Origin: JBEEJZ01 sp046046915
GTDB taxonomy: Bacteria; Pseudomonadota; Gammaproteobacteria; Burkholderiales; Burkholderiaceae_C
NCBI GenBank assembly: GCA_046046915.1
Contig: JBJOIT010000026.1
Span: forward strand, 1-45,038
Reading direction: 5' to 3'
DNA: 45,038 nucleotides
Shown: in pieces, positions 16,008 through 23,687 of the stretch
Position numbering within the stretch: the stretch's first letter is position 1
Layout: each line of letters begins with the position of its first letter
Made by a program: the position numbers and the translations under genes
The notes under the pieces: model-generated
The model's input: only the letters and a program-made list of their open reading frames with translations
Database searches by the model: none
Told to the model about the DNA's origin: nothing

Positions 16008-16158
16008 GGCTAAACTGTATTGCATACCAGCTCATATATTGTTGCGCTGAAAAGATTGAAATCTGTGACTTTTTTGCGGCTAATTGAGTCGCAGCCACTG
16101 GGTCCTTCGTGCCCGGCAAAATCGCGCAGACATCCAAAAAATTAAAAGGAGCCAGACC

Positions 16159-17133
16159 ATGAAGATTTGCATCCTGGGTGCAGGTGCTCTGGGTTGCGCC
16201 ATGGGCGGCGTGCTGACCGAAGCCGGCCACGAGGTCTGGCTGATCAACCGGCACGCCGATCAGGTGTATGCCATGAACCAGCACGGGCTCATGCTGCGCA
16301 CCGATGACGTGGACCGCACCGTGTCTGTGCGCGCGGCCACCTCGGCGCAAGGCGTTCCTACAGGCCCCGGTCACGCACCGGTGGATCTGCTCATCGTGCT
16401 GGTCAAGTCCTTTCACACGGCTGAAGCCATGCAGTCGGCCACCGGCCTCTTGGGGTCGGACACGGTCGTGTTGTCCCTCCAGAACGGCTTGGGTCACGAA
16501 GACGTGATGGCTCCCCTGGTGGGGCGCCATCGCCTGCTGGCGGGCAAAACCTATGTGGGCGGTACCGCCCTGGGGCCGGGCCATGTGATTGCCGGAACAC
16601 GGCGCAAGCTCACCCTGATCGGCGAGCCGCTAGGTGGCATGTCCGCGCGGGCGCAACATGTGGCCGAGGTCTTCAATCAGGCGGGGTTGGACACCACCGT
16701 TAGTGCCAACATCATGGGCAACATCTGGGACAAGCTGCTGGTCAATGTCGCCACTGGCGCTGTTAGCGGCATTTCTGGCTTGCCGTACGGGCCGCTGTAC
16801 CAGTCGGCCGAACTACAAGCCACTGCCATTGCCGCCGTGACCGAAGCCATGGCCGTCGCCCGCGCCAGCGGCGTGACCCTGAGCATCACCGATCCTCTGG
16901 ATGCCTGGCGCATGGCCGGCGCCGGCTTGCCCCCCGAGTTTCGGCCGTCCATGTTGCAAAGTCTGGACAAGGGCTCGATCACTGAGATTGACTTCATCAA
17001 CGGCGCCGTGGTGGCACAGGGCGCCCTTCTGGGTGTGCCCACCCCCGTCAACGCCACACTGGTGGCCTGCATCAAGGGCATTGAGCAGCGGCTGCAGTTC
17101 GGTGTGCCGCCAGCCGGTCTGGTCAGGACCTGA
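16159..17133 (+). CDS. 2-dehydropantoate 2-reductase family protein (PanE/ApbA-like)
   Basis: The 324-residue protein starts with a Rossmann NADP-binding motif (CILGAGALGCAMGGVL, about 3-18), followed by SLQNGLGHED, the central KLLVNVATGAVSGI region and a helical C-terminal domain, all typical of ketopantoate reductase-fold enzymes. AAGGAG precedes the ATG with good spacing. Biosynthetic panE and catabolic or unknown-substrate paralogs share this fold. Its place between two-carbon acid genes and away from pantothenate genes argues that it may reduce another 2-oxo acid, so no symbol is assigned. Confidence 0.88.
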   Translation: MKICILGAGALGCAMGGVLTEAGHEVWLINRHADQVYAMNQHGLMLRTDDVDRTVSVRAATSAQGVPTGPGHAPVDLLIVLVKSFHTAEAMQSATGLLGSDTVVLSLQNGLGHEDVMAPLVGRHRLLAGKTYVGGTALGPGHVIAGTRRKLTLIGEPLGGMSARAQHVAEVFNQAGLDTTVSANIMGNIWDKLLVNVATGAVSGISGLPYGPLYQSAELQATAIAAVTEAMAVARASGVTLSITDPLDAWRMAGAGLPPEFRPSMLQSLDKGSITEIDFINGAVVAQGALLGVPTPVNATLVACIKGIEQRLQFGVPPAGLVRT

Positions 17134-18341
17134 TCAGCGCCTCGTCCAGCACCTCTATCCAGTGTTTCACCGGGGTCGCGGTACCGCTTTGCAGATGCTG
17201 GATGCAGCCGATGTTGGCTGAGACGATGCAGGCGGGCTGAAGCTCCGCCAAGTGGCCCAGCTTGCGGTCGCGCAGCTGGTAGGCCAGCTCCGGCTGCAGC
17301 ACTGAATACGTGCCAGCCGAGCCGCAGCACAGGTGGCTTTCAACGCGGCTGACCTGAACTTCAAAACCCAGCGCTGTGAGATGGGTTTCCACACCCCCGC
17401 GCAGCTTCTGGCCGTGCTGCAAGGTGCAGGGCGGGTGAAAGGCCAGCGGCTGTGACTGGTGGGCCTTGACCTTGCCTGCCAATTCAGCTGCCAAAACGGG
17501 TAGCAGCTCTGACAGATCCTGGGTGAGCTCGCTGATGCGTTGGGCCTTGGCGGCATAGGCTGGGTCGTGCGCCAGGGCGAGCCCGTAGTCCTTGACGGTG
17601 GCGCCGCAGCCCGAGGCATTCATCACGATGGCTTCCACGCGCCCATCTTCCACAAACGGCCACCAGGCGTCGATGTTGCGGCGCATGTCGTTCAGGCCGC
17701 CCTCGGCATCGTTCAGGTGCGAGCGGATGGCGCCGCACCAGGGTCTGGATGCCGGCGGCGTCCAGCACGCGGGCGGTGGCGCTGTTGATGTTGGGCATCA
17801 TGGCCGGTTGCACGCAGCCCGCCAGCATCAACATCTTGCGGGGGTGTTCGTTGTGGGGCCATACATGGGCGCTGGCCGGTGCCGGTGCGGGCACCTTGTT
17901 CTTCAGGGCGGCTGGCAGCAGAGGTCGCACCAGTTGGCCCAGCTTCATGGCCGGGCCGAACAAGGGCGAGGTCAGGCCTTCTTTTAGCGCCGTGCGCATC
18001 ACTTTTTCGCCCAAGGGGCGTTCCACACGGGCCTCGACGATGTTGCGGCCGATTTCCACCAGATGCCCGTAGTCCACGCCCGACGGGCAGGTCGATTCGC
18101 AATTGCGGCAGGTCAGGCAGCGGTCGAGGTGCTGCTGCGTGCTGCGTGTGACTTCGCCGCCTTCCAGCACCTGCTTCATCAGGTAGATGCGCCCACGGGG
18201 CCCGTCCAGCTCGTCGCCCAGCAGCTGGTAGGTGGGGCAAGTCGCTGTGCAAAAGCCGCAGTGCACGCATTTGCGCAGGATGGCCTCGGCGGCCTGACCT
18301 TCGCGAGTGCCACTGAATTCCGGGCTGAGATGGGTTTGCAT
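17123..18341 (-). pseudogene. glcF: Glycolate oxidase iron-sulfur subunit, frame-shifted by a short deletion
   Basis: The first part (18341 to about 17738) encodes the two ferredoxin-type clusters CVHCGFCTATCP and CLTCRNCESTCP and runs to AGIQTLV. The rest (about 17737 to 17123) continues in another frame with CGAIRSHLND, NASGCGATVKDY, HPPCTLQHGQK, SHLCCGSAGTY and SANIGCIQH. Compared with GlcF, about six residues ending in the first Cys of the conserved CCG are missing at the junction. The open lengths require a loss of 17, 20 or 23 bases; 20 fits best. Everything else is intact and the total length (about 405) is normal. The continuing first frame ends with unrelated sequence at 17484. The protein would normally pass electrons from the GlcD/GlcE flavoprotein. 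Its 3' end overlaps panE by 11 bases, convergently. Confidence 0.88.
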
Positions 18342-18409
18342 GTGGTGCTCAATCTTTGCCGGCACGCGGCGTGGGCTGCAGGGTTGGCGAAGGCTTCTTC
18401 GTCGCCGAA

Positions 18410-18415
18410 TATAAC
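18410..18415 (+). promoter_or_regulatory. -10-like box before the hydroxypyruvate isomerase gene
   Basis: TATAAC lies in the gap between the divergent glcF and hyi-like genes, 54 bases before the ATG. TTGGCG 20 bases upstream could be a weak -35. An imperfect inverted repeat (TTGGCGA and TCGCCGAA) spans the spacer and might bind a regulator. Confidence 0.35.
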
Positions 18416-18469
18416 GGCTGCGCAAAAGGCTGGCAGGCTACAGTGTTTGCCCCGAGCCAGGAGATCTTG

Positions 18470-19249
18470 ATGCCCCGTTTTGCCGCCAATCTGTCCATGC
18501 TGTTCACTGAAGTGCCATTTTTAGAGCGCTTTGGTCGCGCTGCCCGCGCGGGTTTTGAGGCTGTGGAGTGTCAGTTTCCATATATAGCCACGCCCGAGCA
18601 GATTCGCGCCGAGCTCGATACCCATCAACTAAGCATGGTGCTGCACAACCTGCCGGCAGGCGACTGGGCTGGCGGTGAACGAGGTATTGCCTGCCACCCC
18701 GACCGGGTGGCCGAGTTTCAGACCGGCGTTGGCCAGGCTATTCACTACGCCAAGGTACTGGGGGTGCGTCAGCTCAATTGCCTGGCTGGTGTGGTGCCTG
18801 CAGGTGTGTCGGCTGATCAAGCCCGCCAGACCTTGGTGGAGAACCTGCGTTTTGCAGCAGCTGCGTTGCATAAGGCTGGTATCACCCTGCTGATCGAACC
18901 CATCAATACCTTTGACATTCCCGGCTTTTTTGTCAGTACCTCTGGTCATGCCCTGGCCTTGATGGGTGAGGTGGGTTCCAACAACATCTCTTTGCAGTGC
19001 GACCTGTATCACATGCAGCGCATGCAGGGTGAACTTGTCAGCACTCTGCAGCAGCACCTGGGGCGCATCAGGCATTTGCAGATTGCCGACAACCCGGGGC
19101 GCCATGAACCCGGCACGGGGGAAATCAATTACGCATTTGTTTTTGCCGAGCTGGACCGCATGGGTTACAGCGGTTGGGTGGGTTGCGAATACGAGCCATG
19201 TTCCTCGACCGAGGCTGGACTGGCTTGGATCGGGCAGCTTGCGGGGTGA
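18470..19249 (+). CDS. hyi: Hydroxypyruvate isomerase-like TIM-barrel protein
   Basis: The 259-residue product belongs to the xylose-isomerase-like TIM-barrel family and looks like hydroxypyruvate isomerase, which interconverts hydroxypyruvate and tartronate semialdehyde. Family features visible are FAANLSMLFTEVPFLERF at the start, VECQFPY, LIEPINTFDIPGFF (a metal/catalytic Glu), LQCDLYHMQRM and a Glu-Tyr-Glu end (GCEYEP). AGGAG precedes the ATG at 18470; an upstream in-frame ATG at 18356 lies in the promoter region and is rejected. Length matches the family (about 258). It could serve glyoxylate metabolism with glcB and glcF, or belong to the TRAP locus that follows 38 bases later on the same strand. 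Confidence 0.85.
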   Translation: MPRFAANLSMLFTEVPFLERFGRAARAGFEAVECQFPYIATPEQIRAELDTHQLSMVLHNLPAGDWAGGERGIACHPDRVAEFQTGVGQAIHYAKVLGVRQLNCLAGVVPAGVSADQARQTLVENLRFAAAALHKAGITLLIEPINTFDIPGFFVSTSGHALALMGEVGSNNISLQCDLYHMQRMQGELVSTLQQHLGRIRHLQIADNPGRHEPGTGEINYAFVFAELDRMGYSGWVGCEYEPCSSTEAGLAWIGQLAG

Positions 19250-19275
19250 ACTCAGCCCTTGCCGGGGAGCAGGCC

Positions 19276-19281
19276 TATACT
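19276..19281 (+). promoter_or_regulatory. -10-like hexamer at the TetR gene start
   Basis: TATACT ends six bases before the ATG at 19288, so transcription from it would begin at or beside the start codon. There is no ribosome-binding site at normal distance. No convincing -35 was found. Confidence 0.4.
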
Positions 19282-19287
19282 CAAAAA

Positions 19288-19983
19288 ATGAACGAACCAG
19301 TACATCTTGCAGAGGCCGAGACACCTGCTCCGGTGGGTCGCAAGGCCGCTGGGCGCGAGGCCACCCGCACCAACGACCCCGCCCGCACCATGGCCGGCAT
19401 TTTGTCGGTGGCCACAGCAGAGTTTGCAGAAAAGGGCCTGGCCGGCGCTCGCATCGACGAGATCGCGGCTGCCACCCAGACCAGCAAGCGCATGATCTAT
19501 TACTACTTCGGTAGCAAGGAAGGTCTGTACCTGGCGGTGCTGGAAGAGCAATACCGGCTGATGCGTTCGATCGAGTCAGATTTGCACCTGGAAGATCTCC
19601 AGCCCGAGCAGGCCTTGCGCCGCCTGGTGGAGTTCACGTTTGACCATCACATGGGCAATGAGCAGTACATCCGGCTTGTGATGTCCGAAAACATGCAACG
19701 CGGGCAGTACCTTGCGCAAAGCAAGATCATTCAGGAGCTCAACGTGCCGGCGATTGCTGCTATCCGCAACTTGTACGACCGTGGTGTGGCGCAGGGCGTA
19801 TTTAGGTCTGGCCTGGACCCGCTGGACATCCATGCGTCGATTTCGGCCCTGACGTTTTTCAACGTCTCCAACCGCCACTCCTTTGGCCTGATCTTCAAGA
19901 CCGACACCACTGCCACCGCCGCGCTGGTGGCCCGGCGCAGCAACGTTGTTGACATGATCGTGCGCTTTGTGCGCGCCGACTGA
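19288..19983 (+). CDS. TetR-family regulator of the shikimate/quinate locus
   Basis: This 231-residue protein has an N-terminal TetR helix-turn-helix at about residues 34-80 (ILSVATAEFAEKGLAGARIDEI, then TSKRMIYYYFGSKEGLYLAVLE, written here in two parts) and an all-helical ligand-binding domain. The first 30 residues form a Pro/Ala-rich extension before the DNA-binding domain. It lies directly upstream of, and in line with, the TRAP transporter and the dehydroquinate/dehydroshikimate genes, so it is probably their local regulator, with a pathway intermediate as ligand. A small palindrome in the promoter region after it (20043-20054) is a candidate operator. Confidence 0.9.
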   Translation: MNEPVHLAEAETPAPVGRKAAGREATRTNDPARTMAGILSVATAEFAEKGLAGARIDEIAAATQTSKRMIYYYFGSKEGLYLAVLEEQYRLMRSIESDLHLEDLQPEQALRRLVEFTFDHHMGNEQYIRLVMSENMQRGQYLAQSKIIQELNVPAIAAIRNLYDRGVAQGVFRSGLDPLDIHASISALTFFNVSNRHSFGLIFKTDTTATAALVARRSNVVDMIVRFVRAD

Positions 19984-20042
19984 CCTTCCCGGCGAATACG
20001 TTAGGCAAGTGGAAATCGCATTAGGGTTTTCACCAATCTTAA

Positions 20043-20064
20043 AACTAACCAGTTCGTACATAAT
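20043..20064 (+). promoter_or_regulatory. Candidate promoter/operator of the TRAP-catabolic operon
   Basis: CATAAT (20059-20064) matches five of six -10 positions, 29 bases before the dctQ-like ATG. AACT-AACC-AGTT (20043-20054), a 12-base palindrome, occupies the spacer upstream of it, where a repressor would block polymerase. A good -35 was not found, so the promoter may be regulator-dependent. Confidence 0.4.
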
Positions 20065-20093
20065 TTCTGACGGTTTGGAAACAGGGGTTTCGA

Positions 20094-20624
20094 ATGGTGA
20101 AAAAGTGGATTTCCGCCTACTGCCGTGTGCTGGATGGCACGATTGCCTTGGCGCTGGCAGTGATGGTGGTGCTGGTCTTTGGCAATGTGCTGTTGCGCTA
20201 CATCTTTAATTCCGGCATTACCGTTTCTGAAGAGTTGTCCCGCTGGTTGTTTGTGTGGATGACCTTTCTGGGGGCTGTGTCCGCCCTGCAGGATCATGGA
20301 CATCTGGGCACCGACATGCTGGTCGGTAAGTTGGGACCTTCAGGCAAGAAAGTATGTCTGGGCCTGGCGCAGCTTGCCATGCTGGCGATTTGTTTGCTCC
20401 TGTTCAAGGGGGCGTATGAGCAGGCCGCTGTGAACTTGGAAAGCACAAGCGCCGTGATGGAGGTTTCCATGGCATGGATATACGCTCCCGGAATGGTGTT
20501 TGCCGTTTTGGGTGGGCTCATCATCTTGACGGAATTTGTTCAGTTGCTGACCGGTCAGGTCAGTGATCAGGACCTGGTGATGATTCAAGAGTCCGAAGAC
20601 GTTCCGCATGGCGAAAGCAAATAA
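20094..20624 (+). CDS. TRAP transporter small permease (DctQ type)
   Basis: The 176-residue inner-membrane protein has four hydrophobic helices and the DctQ-family hallmark between helices two and three, ITVSEELSRWLFVWMTFLG. It forms the membrane part of a tripartite ATP-independent periplasmic transporter together with the large permease 18 bases downstream and the binding protein after that. The catabolic genes that follow suggest quinate, shikimate or 3-dehydroshikimate as substrate. The ATG overlaps no other gene and is preceded by a weak AGGGG element. Confidence 0.92.
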   Translation: MVKKWISAYCRVLDGTIALALAVMVVLVFGNVLLRYIFNSGITVSEELSRWLFVWMTFLGAVSALQDHGHLGTDMLVGKLGPSGKKVCLGLAQLAMLAICLLLFKGAYEQAAVNLESTSAVMEVSMAWIYAPGMVFAVLGGLIILTEFVQLLTGQVSDQDLVMIQESEDVPHGESK

Positions 20625-20642
20625 GACCATTTTGAGGCCGAC

Positions 20643-21920
20643 ATGACGATTGCCGTTTTTCTCTTGTCCCTGATCGGCGCCATGGCGCTGGGCATCCCCA
20701 TCGCTTTTTCACTGCTTGTGTGTGGCGTGGCGCTCATGTGGCACCTGAACATCTTTGACGCCCAGATCCTGGCGCAGAACTTGATCGAAGGCTCCAACAG
20801 CTTTCCATTGCTGGCGGTGCCCTTCTTTATGCTCGCGGGTGAGGTGATGAATGCTGGCGGCTTGTCCAGGCGCATCGTTAATTTTGCGATGGCGTTGGTG
20901 GGTCACGTGAAGGGGGGCCTGGGCTACGTGACCATCGTTGCAGCCTGCATCATGGCGGCCCTGTCTGGTTCTGCGGTAGCGGACGCGGCAGCATTGTCAG
21001 CACTTCTGTTGCCGATGATGGTGGCAGCTGGTCACGACAAGGCGCGTTCCGCCGGGCTGATTGCCTCTGCCGGCATCATCGCCCCCATCATTCCGCCATC
21101 AATAGGTTTCGTGATCTTTGGTGTGGCTGGCGGTGTATCGATCTCCAAGCTCTTCATGGCCGGCATATTTCCGGGCGTGATGTTGGCTGCGGGCCTGTGG
21201 TTGACCTGGTGGTGGTTGGTCCGCAAAGAAAACGTGTCAGCCCCACCGCGCAAATCGCTGGCCGAGGTGATGGCTGCCATGCGCAAAGCGACCTGGGCCT
21301 TGGTCTTGCCTTTGATCGTGGTGTTTGGTCTGAAGTTAGGCCTTTTCACCCCCACCGAGGCAGCAGTGGTGGCGGCCATGTATGCCGTACTGGTCTCCAC
21401 GCTGGTGTACCAAGAGCTCACGTTCAAGCAGTTGATCCCGCTGTTCGTTTCGGCTGCCAAAACCAGCTCGGTGGTGATGTTCTTGGTGGCCGCGGCCATG
21501 GTGTCGGCCTGGTTGATCACTGTGGCCAATCTGCCGGGCGAGCTGGTTGCACTGCTGCAACCCCTGCTGGACAGTCCCCGGCTGCTGATGTTGGCCATCA
21601 TGGTAGTTGTGATGGTGGTGGGCACGGCGCTCGATATGACACCCACAATACTGTTGTTGACCCCCGTGCTCATGCCCGTAGTAAAGGCTGCGGGCATCGA
21701 TCCTGTTTACTTCGGTGTGGTGTTCATGATCAATAACGCCATCGGCTTGATCACGCCCCCGGTGGGGACGGTTCTGAACACTGTGGCAGGCGTGGGCAAG
21801 GTCAGCATGGATGAAGTCACAAAAGGTGTCATGCCGTTCATGCTGGCGCAGTTCACGATCATGTTTTTGATGATTGCTTTCCCGCAACTGGTGATGGTGC
21901 CTGCCCGCTGGTTCTACTGA
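20643..21920 (+). CDS. TRAP transporter large permease (DctM type)
   Basis: The 425-residue protein has about 12 membrane helices and is the sodium-coupled DctM-like subunit. It contains the family motifs FPLLAVPFFMLAGEVMN, ALSGSAVADAAAL, IAPIIPPSIGFVIFG and the second-half mirror GLITPPVGTVLN. It starts 18 bases after the small permease stop. The order small permease, large permease, binding protein is one of the usual TRAP operon orders. Confidence 0.95.
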   Translation: MTIAVFLLSLIGAMALGIPIAFSLLVCGVALMWHLNIFDAQILAQNLIEGSNSFPLLAVPFFMLAGEVMNAGGLSRRIVNFAMALVGHVKGGLGYVTIVAACIMAALSGSAVADAAALSALLLPMMVAAGHDKARSAGLIASAGIIAPIIPPSIGFVIFGVAGGVSISKLFMAGIFPGVMLAAGLWLTWWWLVRKENVSAPPRKSLAEVMAAMRKATWALVLPLIVVFGLKLGLFTPTEAAVVAAMYAVLVSTLVYQELTFKQLIPLFVSAAKTSSVVMFLVAAAMVSAWLITVANLPGELVALLQPLLDSPRLLMLAIMVVVMVVGTALDMTPTILLLTPVLMPVVKAAGIDPVYFGVVFMINNAIGLITPPVGTVLNTVAGVGKVSMDEVTKGVMPFMLAQFTIMFLMIAFPQLVMVPARWFY

Positions 21921-22017
21921 TCCGTTTTTTCGAGCCCGGTATGTATGGGTACGCCATGCCGGGCACCATGTCTTGCGTACATCCTGTTTCTTAAACCTAC
22001 TGTCCTGGAGACTCATC

Positions 22018-23025
22018 ATGAAACGTCTGTTCGTCAAATCGGTGCTGGCCGCTGTTGCCTTGGCTGCCATGGGTATGGCCTCTGCGCAAGACATCAAGGA
22101 GCGTACGCTCAAGTTCGGGCTGAACAGCCCTGAAGGCCACCCCGCAGTTGCCGGCATGAACAAGTTCAAAGCGGCTGTAGAAGCCAAGTCTGGCGGCAAA
22201 ATCAAGGTGCAACTGTTCTTGAACGGCACCTTGGGCAGCGACCAGGCCACCGTGTCCTCGCTCAAGGGTGGCACCGTTGAGATGGCTGTCATGAACTCCG
22301 GCATACTGGCCAGCGAAGCCAAGGAATTGGCGATCTTCGACTTCCCCTTCCTGTTTGCCAACGAGAAAGAGTCTGACGCGATTGTGGACGGGCCAGTGGG
22401 CAAAAAAATGCACGCACTGCTGGAGGCCAAGGGCATCGTAGGCCTGTCTTACTGGGAATTGGGCTATCGCCAGATGACCAACAGCAAGCGCCCACTTAAC
22501 AAGGTTGAAGACATTGAAGGTCTCAAGCTGCGCGTGATTCCTAGCCCCATCAATGTGGACTGGGTTAAGGCCTTGGGTGCCAACCCCACGCCCATGCCAT
22601 TCCCTGAGGTCTATGCGGGCCTGGAACAAAAAGCCATTGATGGCCAGGAAAACCCTGTATCAGTGATTGCTGCCAACAAGTTCTGGGAAGTGCAAAAGTA
22701 CATGGCCCTGACCAACCACCAGTACAACCCCCAGTCGGTGATTTTCAGCAAGAAGGTGTGGGATACCCTGAGCGCTGCAGAGAAGAAAATCATTGATGAC
22801 TCTGCTGACGAGGCAGCTAAGAGCCAGCGTGAACAGGCGCGTGCGGCAGTGGCCGCCAACCTGGAGTTGCTAAAGAAAAACGGTATGACCGTGACTCAGT
22901 TCCCTCCTGCCGAAGTAGCCAAGCTGCGCGAGAAGATGCAGCCCGTGATCACAAAGTTCTCGGCCAATGTGGGTGAAGCCACTGTGAGCGAAATGATGGC
23001 CGAGCTGGCCAAGCTGCGTAAATAA
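22018..23025 (+). CDS. TRAP transporter substrate-binding protein (DctP type)
   Basis: The 335-residue periplasmic receptor has a Sec signal peptide (KRLFVK, then a hydrophobic stretch to about residue 23, cleaved near MASA-QD). The mature part has the DctP/TRAP features PEGHPAVAGMNKF, the hinge region WELGYRQMTNSKRP, and LRVIPSPINVDWVKALGA, which contains the Arg that usually binds the carboxylate of the ligand. GGAG precedes the ATG at 22018. A strong hairpin follows the stop, so the transporter mRNA can end here while some transcripts run into aroQ. Confidence 0.94.
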   Translation: MKRLFVKSVLAAVALAAMGMASAQDIKERTLKFGLNSPEGHPAVAGMNKFKAAVEAKSGGKIKVQLFLNGTLGSDQATVSSLKGGTVEMAVMNSGILASEAKELAIFDFPFLFANEKESDAIVDGPVGKKMHALLEAKGIVGLSYWELGYRQMTNSKRPLNKVEDIEGLKLRVIPSPINVDWVKALGANPTPMPFPEVYAGLEQKAIDGQENPVSVIAANKFWEVQKYMALTNHQYNPQSVIFSKKVWDTLSAAEKKIIDDSADEAAKSQREQARAAVAANLELLKKNGMTVTQFPPAEVAKLREKMQPVITKFSANVGEATVSEMMAELAKLRK

Positions 23026-23037
23026 GTCTACGCATGT

Positions 23038-23064
23038 GACCTTGGTGTAACCAGCACCAAGGTC
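23038..23064 (+). terminator. Hairpin after the TRAP binding-protein gene
   Basis: GACCTTGGTG and CACCAAGGTC form a perfect ten-base stem with a seven-base loop, starting 12 bases after the stop. The following GCTTTGTGGG is not a good U-tract, so termination may be partial, or the hairpin may stabilise the upstream mRNA. Confidence 0.65.
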
Positions 23065-23204
23065 GCTTTGTGGGCAACAAATCCTGGTGCCGCGCTGCCG
23101 GGGGGCGTAAAACGGTCGGGCTTGCCTGCAGGTGCATGCCCGGCATCAGACGCCGGCCACGCGCATACCGATCGGCACTCACCTTTAATTACTTGGAGCG
23201 ACCC

Positions 23205-23651
23205 ATGAAAGTTCTCATGCTGCACGGCATCAACCACAACATGTTTGGCAAGCGCGACCCCAAACAGTACGGCACCATCACCCTGGATGAAATCAATGCC
23301 AGCCTGGTGGCGTTGGGTCAAGAGCTGGGCGCCGAGATCGAGTGCTTTCAGACCAACGACGAAGGCGCCATGTGCGACCGTATCCACCAGGGCTATTTCG
23401 ACAACGTCGACGCGGTGCTGATCAATGCCGGTGCCTGGACACACTACAGCTACGGCATCCGCGATGCCCTGGCGGTGCTGACCTGCCCCATCGTGGAGCT
23501 GCACATGTCCAACATCCACGCCCGCGAAGAGTTTCGGCACAAGTCAGTGTTTGCCGAAATCGTCAAGGGTCAGATCTGCGGATTTGGTGCTGACAGCTAC
23601 CTGCTGGCGCTTCGTGCCGGGGTATCGGCTGCCCACGCCGCCCGGGCCTGA
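23205..23651 (+). CDS. aroQ: Type II 3-dehydroquinate dehydratase, catabolic variant
   Basis: The 148-residue enzyme would dehydrate 3-dehydroquinate to 3-dehydroshikimate. It keeps the essential Asn, Arg and Tyr of the family in GINHNMFG, GKRDPKQYG and the HMSNIHAREEFR loop. The usual N-terminal GPNLNLLG is changed to GINHNMFG, which is unlike most biosynthetic AroQ. GGAG precedes the ATG. It stands between a TRAP transporter and a dehydroshikimate dehydratase gene, which argues for quinate breakdown rather than aromatic amino-acid synthesis. Length is normal (about 145-150). Confidence 0.92.
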   Translation: MKVLMLHGINHNMFGKRDPKQYGTITLDEINASLVALGQELGAEIECFQTNDEGAMCDRIHQGYFDNVDAVLINAGAWTHYSYGIRDALAVLTCPIVELHMSNIHAREEFRHKSVFAEIVKGQICGFGADSYLLALRAGVSAAHAARA

Positions 23652-23687
23652 TGCCTGGGCCAAATACATCACACGATCGGACCCTAG

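Noticed and set aside
17484..17737. Continuation of the first glcF frame as a novel C-terminal extension
   Set aside because: The residues after TLV are Arg-rich and unlike any domain, while the other frame of the same bases encodes clear GlcF sequence.
17725..17750. Single-base sequencing error as explanation for the glcF frameshift
   Set aside because: Restoring one or two bases would fix the frame but not the roughly six missing residues, so a multi-base loss is needed. An assembly deletion is still possible.
23038..23064. Transfer or recombination site
   Set aside because: The inverted repeat lies directly after a stop codon and is adequately explained as a transcript-end hairpin; no integrase or target duplication is near.
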